Source: a virus. From it: a stretch of 32,987 nucleotides of DNA. The DNA lies in IMG/VR virus record IMGVR_UViG_3300031758_000309, positions 1 through 32,987 of that record; one strand, written 5' to 3'. Each line of letters opens with the position of its first letter. Within the stretch, counting starts at the first letter, position 1. The notes below the pieces were generated by a model. That model did no database searches. It was not told the DNA's origin and saw only the letters and a list, made by a program, of their open reading frames with translations. Made by a program: the position numbers and the translations under genes. Positions 8,896 to 14,945 of this stretch are shown here, one piece after another.

Positions 8896-8919
8896 GGGCT
8901 AAGGTAAGCACCCTAACCC
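8896..8919 (-). promoter_or_regulatory. Leader hairpin before the 47-residue gene
   Basis: On the minus-strand RNA GGGUUAGG (8919-8912) pairs with CCUUAGCCC (8904-8896), one bulged U and one G-U, around the loop GUGCUUA. The phrase GGGTGCTTA occurs again about 55 nt upstream in the same leader. The hairpin lies between the promoter at 8995-8968 and the start at 8857, so it may control the two small genes; it does not match a riboswitch I recognise. Confidence 0.5.
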
Positions 8920-8967
8920 CCACTCCTTTGCACGAAGACAATTGCAGCCCCAGGTTAAGCACCCAAT

Positions 8968-8995
8968 ACTATAATTGTTTTATTTAAGTTGTCAA
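8968..8995 (-). promoter_or_regulatory. Sigma-70 type promoter for the small-gene pair
   Basis: Reading leftwards, TTGACA (8995-8990) is followed after 16 nt by TATAGT (8973-8968), five of six matches to TATAAT, in an A/T-rich spacer. Predicted transcription starts near 8961 and runs through a structured leader of about 100 nt into the 8857 gene. This is the closest match to the housekeeping consensus that I see in the window. Confidence 0.65.
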
Positions 8996-9738
8996 GCATG
9001 TTGCCATGCCCGTCTTGGTCACTTGACCGAGAACCATAACCACCGATAATGGGGCGGGGAAAGAACCTCTGGAATGAGTTAGCAAAAGGACCAGAGGGAG
9101 GAAGCCCACACCCCACTACCGTGGTGGTAAGCAAGTACCCTCCCGAATGACTTAACCCCAATCCCTAAAGAAAAGCATTCGTACTTGCTATGAATCTATT
9201 ATAGCAGTAATAGTAAGGCATTGCTAGTAAAAACACAGGAAATCTTTGGAATATTATTGAATCAATTCCTGACTAAGTAGGTAGGGTTTAATTGTTGACT
9301 AATCCGATAGCAATTACAGGGTTTAACTTTAATTACTACCCTACAGTAAGGAAAGCATTCCCCTATCCCAATATGTGAGATGACTCGGCAATCAATATTC
9401 ACCAAAGCCAATAGTAGTAAGGGTTTTAGTTATCCACCACTCTCAGTGACCATTGCCTACTCTGTGTAGTAGTACTACCAAGCATTGTTATTCCCTCTAT
9501 TAGTAATTACCTTCTTAGTAAGCATTATTGTGTGATTGTTTTGCGGCGATTTTGTTATCCGTGGATGGTTATAACATCTGGATAGATTTATCTAAAGCAC
9601 TCTTAATCTGATTAAAATAATATTATCTAACCCGATTTTCTTTTTAGTTACTTTGTTTACATTGTTGACTAAGTTAGTAGGATTTTACTTCTTGCGGGAT
9701 TTCTAATCTCTCTAGTTACAAGGGCTCATGACCGCCCC

Positions 9739-9751
9739 GCACCTTCGGTGC
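9739..9751. promoter_or_regulatory. Stable GC hairpin in gene-free region
   Basis: GCACC and GGTGC pair perfectly around a TTC (minus: GAA) triloop. It is followed 12 bp later by another hairpin (9763-9786). Neither has a U-run close by, so tandem RNA structure is more likely than simple termination. Confidence 0.5.
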
Positions 9752-9762
9752 TCCTAGGTCTA

Positions 9763-9786
9763 GTGTCTTTTGCTTCGCAACGACAC
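9763..9786. promoter_or_regulatory. Two-part hairpin in gene-free region
   Basis: GTGTC (9763-9767) pairs with GACAC (9782-9786), and inside it TTGC (9770-9773) pairs with GCAA (9777-9780), separated by a small asymmetric internal loop. The outer flanks TCTA and TAGA extend the pairing. A two-step helix like this is typical of folded RNA. Confidence 0.5.
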
Positions 9787-9879
9787 CTGTAGATTGAGTA
9801 ACTATAATATTATTCTTACTATTTTTATTTAACTTGCTTCTAGATATATACATACTGAAAGAAAAAGAAAAAAGAGTAA

Positions 9880-10198
9880 AAAAGAAAAAGAAATATACTC
9901 TCTAGATAAGTATATGTATATGGCTTCCCCCCACTGTTTATCAGCCCTAAAGTTAATGCTGAATGGTCGCCGTAGCCAAGATTTTAAGCCGACACCAAGT
10001 TATTCTTTTTCCTTCCTCCATTAGCAAATGATGTGCGCCACTACATCGTGCTTGGACATGGGAGGGGAACCCGTTTCCGAAGTGAATAGCATTACCCTAG
10101 AGGAATATCCCAGCATCAGTCCTATTTGCTGGTCCTTGGGGGAATTAGCCCGTGCTTGCCCTGTCGCTTCCCAGCGAGGGGGTCTTGCTAACTTGTAT
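9880..10198 (-). ncRNA. Predicted structured phage RNA of about 0.3 kb
   Basis: Transcribed leftwards from the bipartite promoter at 10233-10204. Visible helices: GUUAGC (10192-10187) with GCUAAU (10149-10144), enclosing CCCU-CGCU/AGCG-AGGG (10180-10159) capped by a GGGA (GNRA) tetraloop present only on this strand; CCAGC with GCUGG (10132-10128 and 10114-10110); GAUGU with ACAUC (10047-10043 and 10034-10030); GGCUU (9990-9986) with AAGCC (9926-9922), enclosing UCAGC/GCUGA (9962-9958 and 9945-9941). It ends at AUAUAC (9915-9910) with GUAUAU (9898-9893), followed by a U-rich tract, a plausible intrinsic terminator. No known family recognised. A 58-codon plus-strand ORF inside has no RBS. Confidence 0.5.
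9893..9915 (-). terminator. Candidate intrinsic terminator of the structured RNA
   Basis: On the minus strand ATATAC and GTATAT form a 6-bp stem with an 11-nt loop, followed at once by a pyrimidine tract rich in U (9892-9857). The stem is A/U-rich and therefore weak, but the long U-rich run supports termination in this direction. Confidence 0.4.
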
Positions 10199-10203
10199 CT
10201 CTA

Positions 10204-10233
10204 ATAGTACACGATGCTGTTACCTAATGCACA
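10204..10233 (-). promoter_or_regulatory. Bipartite phage promoter element, copy B (drives structured RNA)
   Basis: Minus strand TGTGCATTAGG (10233-10223), then 13 nt, then TACTAT (10209-10204). It matches copy A at 10620-10649 in all 17 motif positions with identical spacing. There is no gene immediately downstream, only the hairpin-rich region. It lies 20 bp beyond the stop of the 43-residue gene. Confidence 0.65.
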
Positions 10234-10252
10234 ACATCTGACCGAATTTCTT

Positions 10253-10384
10253 TTACTTTTTGTTAAGACGATTCTTCTTGTTCTGATGTCTTGTTGCTGC
10301 ACGCTGTGCTGATGCCAGAAAGTCTTTATCCGACATCTTCTCCCACTTGGTGCTTATCTTGTTCGTTTTGTATTTGCGTGCCAT
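10253..10384 (-). CDS. 43-residue basic protein
   Basis: Start chosen at ATG 10384, just after AAAGAGA; longer in-frame starts run into the upstream gene. The protein (MARKYKTNKISTKWEKM, then ASAQRAATRHQNKKNRLNKK) is strongly basic and probably one or two helices, suggesting nucleic-acid binding. It follows the 46-residue gene by 7 nt, forming a two-gene unit. No family recognised. Tiny early genes near a divergent promoter in phages often encode host-takeover factors; that is inference only. Confidence 0.6.
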   Translation of the reverse strand: MARKYKTNKISTKWEKMSDKDFLASAQRAATRHQNKKNRLNKK

Positions 10385-10391
10385 GTTCTCT

Positions 10392-10532
10392 TTACAATTT
10401 GTTAAGCAGTGCTTCAATGAGTTGTGCGGTTTCGGCATCAATATCGGTGCCGTAGTCCTTTTGCACTACTCGCAATACTCTCCACAGGTCGTAGAGGACT
10501 GCATCCTTCATTTCTTGCTCGGTCAGTTCCAT
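10392..10532 (-). CDS. 46-residue acidic helical protein
   Basis: Start ATG 10532 with an ideal AAGGAG 6 nt upstream. The sequence (MELTEQEMKDAVLYDLWRVL, then VVQKDYGTDIDAETAQLIEALLNKL) reads as two amphipathic helices, with no cysteines or membrane segment. It lies divergently from the plus-strand operon, separated by 167 bp, and is co-transcribed with the basic 43-residue gene. The acidic/basic pairing could mean that the two products interact. No family recognised. Confidence 0.75.
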   Translation of the reverse strand: MELTEQEMKDAVLYDLWRVLRVVQKDYGTDIDAETAQLIEALLNKL

Positions 10533-10619
10533 GTTGGACTCCTTACTAGGGGATGACATCAGTGTAGCAGATAACTTCAGACCATGTTGTAACTCTCCAA
10601 AAGAAATCTTAGAAAGTTC

Positions 10620-10649
10620 TGTGCATTAGGAATCAATATGTGTTACTAT
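10620..10649 (+). promoter_or_regulatory. Bipartite phage promoter element, copy A (plus-strand operon)
   Basis: TGTGCATTAGG (10620-10630), 13 nt, TACTAT (10644-10649), located 50 bp before the HNH gene that opens the plus-strand operon. The -10-like part is acceptable; the upstream part is unlike TTGACA. Downstream, TGCAGG (10657-10662) pairs with CCTGCA (10671-10676), making a leader hairpin just before the ribosome binding site. Confidence 0.65.
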
Positions 10650-10678
10650 GTATGTATGCAGGAAAGGAAGCCTGCAGA

Positions 10679-10691
10679 TTTAAACGAAGGA
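10679..10691 (+). promoter_or_regulatory. Leader/RBS element TTTAAACGAAGGA
   Basis: Carries the AAGG Shine-Dalgarno of the HNH gene. The same TTAAACGAAGGA phrase stands before the scaffold gene (31120-31108) and the 97-residue gene (27872-27860), so it is a repeated translation-initiation element of this phage. Confidence 0.6.
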
Positions 10692-10699
10692 TGGTTTTT

Positions 10700-11143
10700 A
10701 TGCCAAAGAAATATGACAAAGACCAGGACAGAATCAACGAGAATGTTCTGGAAGACGACAACGGTTGCTGGATTTGGCAACTGGGTCTAGACAACTGGGG
10801 CTATGGTATGTCCCGTATTAACGGTAAGCAAGATAAGGCTCACCGTGTTGCTTATAGGGCTTTCATTGATGAGATTCCTGCGGGCAAGTCAGTGCTCCAC
10901 ATGTGTGATGTGCGTGCCTGCGTCAATCCTGACCACTTGTACTGCGGTACCCAGAAAGACAACATGCGTGATGCCATTGAAAGGGGTCGCTTGAACAAGA
11001 CAAGAACCCGACTCACCGTGGAGCAGAAGAAGCAGTTGACTGTTCTCAAGGCCAATGGTGCAACCAAGGCTGAGATTGCCGAGGTATTCGGTGTAGCACA
11101 ACAAACAGTACAGAGATATTGGAAGGATTACAATGCCAAATAA
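10700..11143 (+). CDS. HNH endonuclease with C-terminal helix-turn-helix
   Basis: 147 residues from ATG 10700, chosen because AAGG ends 9 nt upstream; an earlier in-frame ATG (10691) overlaps the RBS and starts at 10640 have none. Residues 67-79 (HMCDVRACVNPDH) hold the HNH core with H67, N77 and H79 and structural C70, C74 and C82, typical of HNH_3-type nucleases. The last 40 residues are a separate HTH (LKANGATKAEIAEVFGVAQQTVQRYW). The fold matches free-standing phage homing-type nucleases, nicking or cutting DNA at a specific site. First gene of the plus operon, so it may serve the phage rather than only itself. Strong identification, unknown target. Confidence 0.9.
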   Translation: MPKKYDKDQDRINENVLEDDNGCWIWQLGLDNWGYGMSRINGKQDKAHRVAYRAFIDEIPAGKSVLHMCDVRACVNPDHLYCGTQKDNMRDAIERGRLNKTRTRLTVEQKKQLTVLKANGATKAEIAEVFGVAQQTVQRYWKDYNAK

Positions 11144-11288
11144 ATTTAACAAAGCACAGCATAGAAAGCCAAAGGATGACCATCACAAAAAGGCAGGTAA
11201 GTTAATTATCCGCAAAGCCGATGGCACCGTAGAAGAAAAGCCAGCCATGACTAGGGCAGAAGCAGAAAAGATTATCTATGGAAAGTAA
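11133..11288 (+). CDS. 51-residue basic protein linking HNH and glycosyltransferase genes
   Basis: ATG 11133 has GGAAGG 6 nt upstream, overlaps the HNH stop by 11 nt, and its own stop overlaps the next start by 11 nt, an arrangement that supports expression. It is polar and basic at the N-terminus (MPNKFNKAQHRKPKDDHHKK), with a beta-like KLIIRKADGTVEE and a final helix TRAEAEKIIYGK. No family recognised. Confidence 0.7.
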   Translation: MPNKFNKAQHRKPKDDHHKKAGKLIIRKADGTVEEKPAMTRAEAEKIIYGK

Positions 11289-12387
11289 TTACAAATACCG
11301 AGTTGCAGTAGTGTCAATTTGTAAAAATGAAGAACAATTTATTGAACGCTGGGCAGAAAGTGCAAAGGATGCTGATGAAATATGGCTACTTGATACTGGC
11401 TCTACTGATTCTAGTGTTGAACTTGCTAAGCGTAAAGGTGTAAATGTTTTAACTAAGACATTTGACCCATGGCGTTTTGACCATGCTCGCAACCATCTAT
11501 TGGAACTTCTTCCTCCTGATATTGATTATGTTATCAATTTAGATGTTGATGAAGTGCTTGTTGCGGGCTGGCGAGAAGCATTGGAGACAGTGCACCCCGA
11601 TGTCACTCGTCCACGCTACAAATATGTGTGGTCGTGGAAGAACGAGGAGACTGGCGAAGAGGGACTTGTGTACCAAGGCGACAAGATTGTTAGCAGGCAT
11701 GGCTACAAGTGGAAGCACCCCGTTCACGAGGTGATGATTCCGCAGGACGGCATGCAGGAAGTGCAGGCAACTGTTGAAGGTTTGGAGATTCATCATCATC
11801 CCGACAGCACCAAGTCACGCAGTCAGTATTTGCCACTATTGATTCAGGCTGTTGCCGAAGACCCAGAAGATGACCGCAACACCTATTACTGCGCTAGGGA
11901 ATTATATTTCAATGCACAGTTGGAAGCATCGGTTAATCTATTTAAAACGCACCTGAGCCTTCCTAGGGCACAATGGAGACCAGAGAGAGCATGGTCTATG
12001 CGCTACATCGCAAAGATGATTCCTGCTGAGCGTGAGCATTGGTTATTGCGTGCCGTTGCTGAGTACCCAGAAGGTCGTGAGCCATGGGTTGACTTGGCAA
12101 AGTTCTACCACGAAAAGCAATGGTGGGCATCCTGTTACTTTGCAGCGACTCGTGCCCTTGCTATTGAAAGCAAACCTCTTCTATACTTGAATGAAGAAGA
12201 AGCATGGTCATATTTGCCATGGGATTTAGCGGCACTTAGTGCTTATCACTTAAAAATGTATGACAAAGCAGTTGAATTAAATGAACAAGCATTACTATTA
12301 AATAAAGAAGATGAACGACTCGTTAAGAACCACCAGTTCTACATGATGAAGTTCTATCCACAACTACAACAAAAGAAGGAAAGTTAA
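11278..12387 (+). CDS. GT2-family glycosyltransferase with helical repeat C-terminus
   Basis: 369 residues. The N-terminal domain (about 8-120) is GT-A: VSICKNEE at the nucleotide-sugar site, LLDTGSTDSSVELA, and the metal-binding acidic motif LDVDE (D89, D91). KHPVHEV (about 146-152) and HHHPDSTKSR follow, as in the SunS/tetratricopeptide-linked GT2 group. From about 190 to the end, helices with TPR-like spacing (YYCARELYFNAQLEASVNLF, AYHLKMYDKAVELNEQALLL) probably hold the acceptor. It transfers a sugar from a nucleotide donor to protein or glycan. In a phage it may decorate virion fibres or alter host surface or DNA; the Thr-rich collagen-like fibre is a possible acceptor (inference). No signal peptide, so cytoplasmic. 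Confidence 0.9.
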   Translation: MESNYKYRVAVVSICKNEEQFIERWAESAKDADEIWLLDTGSTDSSVELAKRKGVNVLTKTFDPWRFDHARNHLLELLPPDIDYVINLDVDEVLVAGWREALETVHPDVTRPRYKYVWSWKNEETGEEGLVYQGDKIVSRHGYKWKHPVHEVMIPQDGMQEVQATVEGLEIHHHPDSTKSRSQYLPLLIQAVAEDPEDDRNTYYCARELYFNAQLEASVNLFKTHLSLPRAQWRPERAWSMRYIAKMIPAEREHWLLRAVAEYPEGREPWVDLAKFYHEKQWWASCYFAATRALAIESKPLLYLNEEEAWSYLPWDLAALSAYHLKMYDKAVELNEQALLLNKEDERLVKNHQFYMMKFYPQLQQKKES

Positions 12388-12389
12388 AA

Positions 12390-12641
12390 ATGACCGAGAT
12401 TTACTATGATAAACTTGAAGAAGTAGATAAGACGCTAGACGAATTAGTTGATTTAAAGGACGCAATGTATAAGCGTCTAGTAGCAGAGCGCAACTCTGCC
12501 GTTGCAGAAGTAATGGCTGAGTTCAAGCAGAAGGTTAGATACCTTCAGGCTCGTTTTGACCAGAGTGCAGAGCGAGTACTAAAACAACTGGGAGACACAA
12601 TCCCAGATGAAGTCAAGGAGAAATTAAATGACAACAAATAA
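12390..12641 (+). CDS. Coiled-coil protein, 83 residues
   Basis: Starts 2 nt after the glycosyltransferase stop. Almost entirely heptad-like helix (YYDKLEEVDKTLDELVDLKD, RNSAVAEVMAEFKQKVRYLQ), with no cysteine or membrane segment. Probably a small oligomeric adaptor. Its overlap with the next gene (14 nt) points to co-translation with the membrane protein encoded there. Function unknown. Confidence 0.75.
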   Translation: MTEIYYDKLEEVDKTLDELVDLKDAMYKRLVAERNSAVAEVMAEFKQKVRYLQARFDQSAERVLKQLGDTIPDEVKEKLNDNK

Positions 12642-12861
12642 AGAATTAACCACAGCACACAAGGACCAAGCACTCAAGGGTGTTGCCCTCGGTGCACTTA
12701 CATGGGTTGCCGTGAAACTCGGCGTATCAATTGAAGTTGTTGCAGTTGCATTGCCAGTTGCTACAACAGCACTATCATGGGTATCAACCAAGATTGGTGA
12801 CGAAGGAACCGCTCTGTTGCTTAAGTTTGCGACAGACTTTACAAAGAAAGGCTCTAAATGA
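12628..12861 (+). CDS. Small holin-like hydrophobic protein
   Basis: 77 residues. Polar N-terminus, then residues 17-50 form a long hydrophobic stretch (GVALGALTWVAVKLGV, SIEVVAVALPVATTALSWV), enough for one or two membrane passes, and a basic C-terminus TKKGSK. Such a plan fits small class II/III holins or membrane anchors. It precedes the M15 peptidase by four genes. Overlap of 4 nt with the next gene. A holin role is possible but two other candidates exist nearby. Confidence 0.7.
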   Translation: MTTNKELTTAHKDQALKGVALGALTWVAVKLGVSIEVVAVALPVATTALSWVSTKIGDEGTALLLKFATDFTKKGSK

Positions 12862-13397
12862 GCGACAATACACAGCGTGCAATTATCGCACAGACGAGTG
12901 CAAAGATTGCATCCGAGTTGATGGTGCACCTAAATCCAAAAGGCAAAGATGATTTGCTGGATAAGTTCCATGATATCTTCAGGTCAGTATTTCATGAGAT
13001 TAATACTGTTGTTCACACTGATGAAAAGCCAGAAGGTAGGCGTATTCCTGTTTTAAAGCAGGAAGATATGCAGATGAAACTCTCAGAGTACACAGCAATG
13101 GCGGGTTCTGCTACCACTAGCGACACCATCACATCAGAAGACATCGGTCTTAGCCCAGCGAATCCAATTCCAGTCAAGAAGATGAAGCGTAATTGGTCAG
13201 ATGATGGTGAAGAGGGCACCCTTAAAATTAAAGGAAGCAATGAACCAGCACCAGCGTGGTTGATTCGTGCCGCTGCAAAGGATGGGGTCACTGAAGTGTT
13301 TGACAACCGTCCTAACAAAATAGATAACCCCAAGCGTCCTGATTATGTATCAACTGGTGTAGACAAGAAGGCTTATTGGGCACCCAAAGAACGGTAA
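12858..13397 (+). CDS. Hypothetical 179-residue protein
   Basis: Not recognised. The N-terminal 60 residues are helical (RAIIAQTSAKIASELMVHLN, then LLDKFHDIFRSVFHEI). The middle is a Ser/Thr/Pro-rich linker and the C-terminus is compact and aromatic (PAPAWLIRAAAKDGVTEVFDN, then RPDYVSTGVDKKAYWAP). The helical N-terminus plus disordered linker plus short C-terminal motif resembles phage DNA-metabolism accessory proteins such as SSB-like or adaptor proteins, but no motif proves it. ATGA overlap with the upstream gene; 21 nt before the next. Confidence 0.75.
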   Translation: MSDNTQRAIIAQTSAKIASELMVHLNPKGKDDLLDKFHDIFRSVFHEINTVVHTDEKPEGRRIPVLKQEDMQMKLSEYTAMAGSATTSDTITSEDIGLSPANPIPVKKMKRNWSDDGEEGTLKIKGSNEPAPAWLIRAAAKDGVTEVFDNRPNKIDNPKRPDYVSTGVDKKAYWAPKER

Positions 13398-13418
13398 CCC
13401 TGTTCCTAAGGAATTCTA

Positions 13419-13613
13419 ATGAAACGCATCGTTAAAGTCATACTGGGCACCACTGTGAACATGGCATTTACAATTGCTGGCATGGTGATTGTCCAGTTGA
13501 CTTTATCGGGCGACACTCAGCGCATTGCTGGGTATGCCAATGGTGCGGCATTGCTCGCAACCTATGGCTTGGCAATATATAGGGAGTTTAAACATGGGAG
13601 TGAAGAGACATAA
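13419..13613 (+). CDS. Two-pass small membrane protein (holin-like)
   Basis: 64 residues. Segments 9-29 (LGTTVNMAFTIAGMVIVQL) and 38-54 (GYANGAALLATYGLAIY) are predicted transmembrane, joined by a short polar turn SGDTQR. Short basic N-terminus (MKRIVK) and charged C-terminus REFKHGSEET. This matches class II holin topology. It overlaps the RusA gene by 20 nt. Its neighbours are DNA-processing rather than lysis genes, so the role is uncertain. Confidence 0.7.
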   Translation: MKRIVKVILGTTVNMAFTIAGMVIVQLTLSGDTQRIAGYANGAALLATYGLAIYREFKHGSEET

Positions 13614-13965
13614 GTTTGTTATTGAAGGCAAACCAAAAGTAAAAGGTAGACCAAGGTTTACAAAAAACGGTAGGGCTTACACCGACTCTAAAACAAGAGA
13701 AGCCGAACAAAACATTAAAGATGCATATCTGGATAGTGAAGGTCCTGTGTTTACCTCTCCAGTGAGTATTAATATTACTCTCTTTAATGACCGCACAGAA
13801 GTCGTCATAACAGAAATGGACTGTGCGTTCTCCACCCTACGAGGTGATGTTGATAACTATGTTAAGTCAATCCTTGATGGATTGCATGATGTCGCATTTG
13901 GCAATGACAAGATTGTTCAAGAGTTGCATGCCGTTAAGATGCCAAAGATTGGTGGTCCCAAATGA
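13594..13965 (+). CDS. RusA-family Holliday junction resolvase
   Basis: 123 residues from ATG 13594, preceded by AGGGAG 7 nt upstream; the longer frame from 13525 lies inside the membrane-protein gene. KPKVKGRPRFTKNGRAYTD near the N-terminus is the basic DNA-binding part. GDVDNYVKSILDGLHDVAFGND (84-105) carries the conserved Asp residues D85, D87, D95 and D105 that bind Mg2+. RusA dimers cut four-way junctions in recombination and replication intermediates, making DNA packageable. This is the only clear recombination gene here. It overlaps the next gene by 4 nt. Confidence 0.93.
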   Translation: MGVKRHKFVIEGKPKVKGRPRFTKNGRAYTDSKTREAEQNIKDAYLDSEGPVFTSPVSINITLFNDRTEVVITEMDCAFSTLRGDVDNYVKSILDGLHDVAFGNDKIVQELHAVKMPKIGGPK

Positions 13966-14399
13966 TAGAGGGATACCAACCAGACTGGGACATTGAACAT
14001 AAGCCCAATAGAAAAGTTAATTGGAAAAATGATTTAGCAATTGGCAAGAAGGGTGAGCAGATATTTGCTGATTTTCTTGAATCATTTGATAAAGGATTAT
14101 TTGAAGTGAAGTTTGACCAGTATCGCAACGGCAGGATGGTCATTGAAACAGAACAGAATCCACGCAAAAAAGGATGGAAACCATCTGGCGTATCAATAAC
14201 AAAAGCAGAATGGTTTATTTATATTCATACTGAAGGTTCTTTTAATGCAATAAATGTTAAAAGGTTAAAGAATTACTTAGCAAAAAATGATAAACTAGTA
14301 TTAAAGAATTTCGCTACTGGAACTGAGAATCCGACAAGAGGATACTTACTATTAGTAGAAGATGTTCATGAGTTAATGAACTCAAAAGATTATGATTAG
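13962..14399 (+). CDS. PD-(D/E)XK-like nuclease (putative)
   Basis: 145 residues. GEQIFADFLES (31-41) is the first helix with E32, then FEVKFDQYRNGRMVIETEQ: E48-x-K50 as the (D/E)xK pair, with E62/E64 on the next strand, and KPSGVSITKAEWFIYI. This is the pattern of small phage nucleases in the PD-(D/E)XK superfamily, often near recombination genes. The usual leading Asp of the PD motif is not obvious by eye (D52 is a candidate). It overlaps rusA by 4 nt, suggesting joint DNA processing. Restriction-type or branch-type nuclease cannot be told apart. Confidence 0.7.
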   Translation: MIEGYQPDWDIEHKPNRKVNWKNDLAIGKKGEQIFADFLESFDKGLFEVKFDQYRNGRMVIETEQNPRKKGWKPSGVSITKAEWFIYIHTEGSFNAINVKRLKNYLAKNDKLVLKNFATGTENPTRGYLLLVEDVHELMNSKDYD

Positions 14400-14408
14400 G
14401 AGAAAATA

Positions 14409-14945
14409 ATGACAAGAAAATACCCATATTATCCAAGTTTTGATGGAAAAAAGGCAGGAGCAGGCACAGAGTGGTTTGTTAATGCGTGTTCTCGTAGATG
14501 GAAAACCAGCAACATGGGAATTTATTCAGCCCGATTAATGCGTAACTCGCACACAGCAGGCAAGAAGATTGGTGACCCAGGAATGGAAAAGTGGTTATCA
14601 GTCCATGCTACTGGTGCTGCTGCCGACATCGGTTATACAGACCGCAAGATAGGTGTGGAGATGTGGAACTGGTTCCTTAAGTATGCAAAGGAACTAGGCA
14701 TTGTAGAGATTCATGACTACGCATATGATGCTGACGCAAGTGATAAGAAGCCAGGATATGGTCGTGGTTTCAGATGCTCAAGAGGCGAAGGCGAAAAAGG
14801 CGTAAAGATTTATAACGCCAAAGAAAATGCTGGCTCATTCGGTGGTAAGTGGATACACATTGAACTAGAGCCTGAGTTCGCTAAGGATGCAACCAAAATG
14901 GAAGCAGCATGGCGAGCATTACCAAAACCTGGGGAGGTTAAATAA
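14409..14945 (+). CDS. M15-type peptidase endolysin (D-Ala-D-Ala peptidase fold)
   Basis: 178 residues. WLSVHATGAAADIGY holds the zinc ligands H66 and D73 with the typical SxHxxGxAxD pattern, and KWIHIELEP supplies H150 near the C-terminus. GRGFRC between them is part of the substrate groove. No signal peptide, so it needs a holin to reach peptidoglycan, which it would cleave in the peptide stem or cross-bridge. The following gene is a 59-residue holin-like protein sharing one base (TAATG). This phage also has an Rpf-type glycan hydrolase at 16169-16600, so two different bonds of the wall are targeted. Confidence 0.85.
   Translation: MTRKYPYYPSFDGKKAGAGTEWFVNACSRRWKTSNMGIYSARLMRNSHTAGKKIGDPGMEKWLSVHATGAAADIGYTDRKIGVEMWNWFLKYAKELGIVEIHDYAYDADASDKKPGYGRGFRCSRGEGEKGVKIYNAKENAGSFGGKWIHIELEPEFAKDATKMEAAWRALPKPGEVK

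Larger units (their letters stand above)
8858..10252. other. 1.4 kb gene-free region: leader, structured RNA and candidate replication origin
   Basis: No ORF here has a ribosome binding site. Contents, left to right: leader and promoter (8858-8995); a GC-rich hairpin-dense stretch (9000-9170), including CCTCTGG 9066-9072 with CCAGAGG 9091-9097; AT-rich DNA (9170-9720) with AAGCATT near 9173, 9353, 9481 and 9521 and ATTGTTGACTAA near 9291 and 9661; two strong hairpins (9739-9751 and 9763-9786); a polypurine tract (about 9857-9893) flanked by ATATACAT (9846-9853) and ATGTATAT (9914-9921); then the predicted RNA (9880-10198). Repeats, AT-richness and the lack of genes fit an origin; not proven. 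Confidence 0.6.

Noticed and set aside
8955-9161. Minus-strand ORF of 68 residues
   Set aside because: It starts without a ribosome binding site, runs over the TTGACA promoter and strong hairpins, and its composition looks like translated structured RNA.
9380-9469. Plus-strand ORF of about 29 codons
   Set aside because: Very short, weak RBS, lies in the AT-rich repeat region.
10028-10204. Plus-strand ORF of 58 codons inside the predicted RNA
   Set aside because: No Shine-Dalgarno, odd composition, and the sequence is better explained by paired RNA helices on the other strand.
8858-10252. tRNA genes or a CRISPR array in the non-coding region
   Set aside because: No T-loop GTTCRA box with matching arms and no regularly spaced direct repeats of CRISPR length.
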